Assembly (NCBI GenBank): GCA_900552185.1
Contig: URYT01000132.1
Location: 1-5,317 of the forward strand
Length of the DNA stretch: 5,317 bases
Origin: an uncultured Collinsella sp.
Lineage (GTDB): Bacteria; Actinomycetota; Coriobacteriia; Coriobacteriales; Coriobacteriaceae
Reading direction: 5' to 3'
Position numbers and translations under genes: made by a program. The stretch's first letter is position 1. Each line of letters opens with the position of its first letter. The notes below the pieces were generated by a model. That model ran no database searches, was not told the DNA's origin, and saw nothing but the letters and a program-made list of their open reading frames with translations. Positions 3,388 through 5,317 of this stretch are shown here, in pieces.

Positions 3388-5317
3388 ATGGCTGAGCGAG
3401 AAGAAAGGGATCGAGAGGTATATGTGGACGGACCGGCGCACGAGGGCGGTCCGGTCGTGCCCGCAGAGCGCTTGGTGCACCGCGAGCGCTTGCTTCGAGA
3501 TCTGAGGACACAGGGAGAGGAAGCCGGTATCACGGTTGTTGTCGCGCCGGATGGTTTTGGCAAGACGACATTACTTGTTCAGCGCGTCGCAGAAGTGCGG
3601 TCGTGCATTGAGAGAGGGTCAGCCCGCATGCTGGACCTGGAGGGCCTCGACGAGGTGCAGGCGTATGAGTCGATCAAGCGACTGTCGGAGGATCTCGATC
3701 CCCGCATGAGGCCGCTTATCGCGCTCGACAACCTGACGACACTGCAAGAACACGGCATCGAGGCGATGGTCGGCCTGCTGCGCTCCATGAGGGGCGAAGG
3801 CTTCGAAATAGTGGTGACCTGCCGACCGAGCAACAGGGCGTTTGTGGCGGCCATGGGGGATTCGTACAAGATTACGGCCCAGTCGCTGTTGGTGAAACCC
3901 CGTGAATATCCGGCGTGGGCACGCAAGCTTTCGATTGCGAGCGGGTTGGATGTGTACGGGCTGACTCAGGGGGTCCCGCGTCTCGTGGCGATGTTGGGAG
4001 ATGCGACGTCGATCGACGAGATGTCGGTTGCCTTTGAAAATGCGACAGTCGAGTTGTATCGAGGCGTCGTATGCGAATTGAGGAGGAGCAGGGATTCCCT
4101 GTATCGGACCGTGTGCCTGCTCATCATGAGCGGTTTTGGCAGCATTCGAGATTTCGATCGCGCAGGCATGCGTGTGCGTAAGGACAGTTGGCTTCGCCTG
4201 GCTCGGGAGTATCCGATTTTCGGGTTTGATGCGAAGGGAGACGCGTACCGATGCATGTCAAACCGCGGAGTCCCGTTTTCTGAGCTGAAATGTGAGCTCG
4301 TGCACGCACGTCCGCTGTATGCGGTCCGCGCGGCGAAGATGATGTTGGAAGTGGGCAATATCGACGGAGCCGTTGCGTTGATGCGCATGTTCGAGCGAGA
4401 GGGGGATGCGACGGCGCTCATCGCCGAATATCCCACAGCGTGTGCGTTGAGCGGCAATGGAGCGTTTCTGACCGCGTTGGTGGAACGTATGGGCGGAGCT
4501 GCGGTTTGTTCGATTCAGGTAGGCGTTGTTCTGGCCCTGCACCTGTGCGCGCTGGAGCGCGGGGATTACCGGGCTGCCCGAATTATGGCGGCGGAGCTGC
4601 GCAGACGCTCGTCGGAGATTCTGGATGAGGTGAGCCCGAGCGCTTGGCGTGAGTCAACGGCTATGGCCGCAGTCTGGAGCGATTGCTCGGGAGTGGCGCT
4701 TCCTGACCTGAATCATGGGAAGGGACATGATTGCGAGACGGCGGCCTCGCGGCAACTGGAGCTCCATGTCCGTGTACAGAAGTGCATCATGGCCGGAGAC
4801 GGGGCGGTGAGCATCGATGAGGGCATGGGAATCAATGAGGCTTCCCTCGGCGCGAAGGGTATCTCGATACCAGGAGTCCTCCTCGCGTGCGATCGAATTC
4901 TTCTCGACGCATTCAAAGGCGATGTGGGAGATGCTCGCGCGCTCGATAGCCACCTGCAGGAAGTGGCCCGGTTGTTGACGGGGCGGCATCTCGACCCAAT
5001 TGCGTCATATGTCCGCGTGGTTGGCTCGACCTGTCGTTTGATGGCAGGTTTGCCCGTGGTGGACGAGCGCGCGTTCGTTGACGGGGGCACGGCTTCCGTT
5101 CGGTGCTCCGATTTCGGCATGCAGCTGTATTGCCTGGTCGGTGAGGGCTGGCAAGATCTGGCGGTCGGGCAGATCGTGAGTGCTCAGTTCCGCGCCCAAC
5201 AGGTGAAGAAGCTCGCGTCCCCCGATCAAGGCTTTGTCCTGGCCTGGGCGAGCTTCTTGGAGTGCGCCGCACATTTGCTCAATTCCTCGCATGTCGTGCT
5301 TAACGAGGAGGCTGACG
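3388..5317 (+). CDS. MalT/AfsR-like STAND ATPase, probable transcriptional regulator (C-terminus outside window)
   Basis: An uninterrupted frame of 643 codons runs off the right edge. The start at 3388 follows AAGGGAAGGA (3376-3385); an in-frame ATG at 3328 lacks a ribosome binding site. After a charged, variable N-terminus (1-24), VPAERLVHRERLLRDL (24-39) matches the entry segment of MalT-type regulators. Walker A is APDGFGKTT (53-61), a probable Walker B is LIALDN (110-115), a sensor-like VVTCRPSNR lies at 142-150, and GLTQGVPRLVAML (191-203) resembles the conserved Gly-Pro helix that ends such NTPase domains. From about 300 onward the protein looks mostly helical, with Ala/Leu-rich pairs suggestive of TPR-like repeats, though no repeat is clean. 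No HTH domain is seen; in MalT/LuxR-type proteins it is C-terminal and would lie beyond the window. Asn115 replaces the usual second acidic Walker B residue. Arginine codons CGA and AGG are common here but nearly absent from glmM and nagB. Ligand and targets are unknown. Confidence 0.82.
   Translation, partial: MAEREERDREVYVDGPAHEGGPVVPAERLVHRERLLRDLRTQGEEAGITVVVAPDGFGKTTLLVQRVAEVRSCIERGSARMLDLEGLDEVQAYESIKRLSEDLDPRMRPLIALDNLTTLQEHGIEAMVGLLRSMRGEGFEIVVTCRPSNRAFVAAMGDSYKITAQSLLVKPREYPAWARKLSIASGLDVYGLTQGVPRLVAMLGDATSIDEMSVAFENATVELYRGVVCELRRSRDSLYRTVCLLIMSGFGSIRDFDRAGMRVRKDSWLRLAREYPIFGFDAKGDAYRCMSNRGVPFSELKCELVHARPLYAVRAAKMMLEVGNIDGAVALMRMFEREGDATALIAEYPTACALSGNGAFLTALVERMGGAAVCSIQVGVVLALHLCALERGDYRAARIMAAELRRRSSEILDEVSPSAWRESTAMAAVWSDCSGVALPDLNHGKGHDCETAASRQLELHVRVQKCIMAGDGAVSIDEGMGINEASLGAKGISIPGVLLACDRILLDAFKGDVGDARALDSHLQEVARLLTGRHLDPIASYVRVVGSTCRLMAGLPVVDERAFVDGGTASVRCSDFGMQLYCLVGEGWQDLAVGQIVSAQFRAQQVKKLASPDQGFVLAWASFLECAAHLLNSSHVVLNEEAD

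Noticed and set aside
3190..3511. Minus-strand ORFs of 96 and 100 codons over the regulator's leader and start
   Set aside because: Ser/Pro/Arg-rich low-information translations, no ribosome binding site noted, and they overlap the start of the well-supported plus-strand regulator.
3966..4457. Minus-strand ORF of 163 codons inside the STAND gene
   Set aside because: No recognisable domain and fully contained in a plus-strand frame that carries Walker motifs; taken as a shadow.

Overview
The window is GC-rich, with strong G/C bias at third codon positions in its first three genes. Compact genes, the short NagB form, a stand-alone glucose-type IIA protein and a large MalT-like ATPase regulator suggest a gut Coriobacteriia actinobacterium, most likely Collinsella or a close relative. 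That assignment is inference from protein style and context; no marker gene is present.

Layout, all genes on the + strand. Positions 1-36 hold the end of an intrinsic terminator, probably of an upstream gene. Then come glmM (86-1423, phosphoglucosamine mutase), a stand-alone PTS EIIA of the glucose family (1495-1992), a 271-base non-coding gap rich in potential RNA structure, and nagB (2264-2992, glucosamine-6-phosphate deaminase), which ends at a clear intrinsic terminator (3019-3048). A further gap of about 340 bases carries dyads, direct repeats, two possible tiny leader ORFs and a long imperfect inverted repeat. It leads into a large ORF (3388 to beyond the right edge, 643 codons visible) encoding a MalT/AfsR-like STAND-type ATPase, probably a transcriptional regulator whose C-terminal output domain lies outside the window.

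The first three genes meet at amino-sugar metabolism. GlmM takes glucosamine-6-phosphate towards UDP-GlcNAc and the cell wall, NagB takes the same metabolite into glycolysis as fructose-6-phosphate, and the EIIA protein belongs to the PTS that imports sugars. Each has its own intergenic region, so they are neighbours rather than an obviously tight operon. The final gene is set apart by a terminator, a long regulatory gap and different codon choice.

The parts least explained by known features are the two long intergenic regions. The nagB leader can be drawn with mutually exclusive hairpins, one of which covers the ribosome binding site. The leader of the STAND gene combines a possible 11-codon ORF with a strong Shine-Dalgarno sequence, a possible 22-codon hydrophobic ORF and a 59-base inverted repeat just before the gene's own ribosome binding site. 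No complete new system can be claimed from this window alone.
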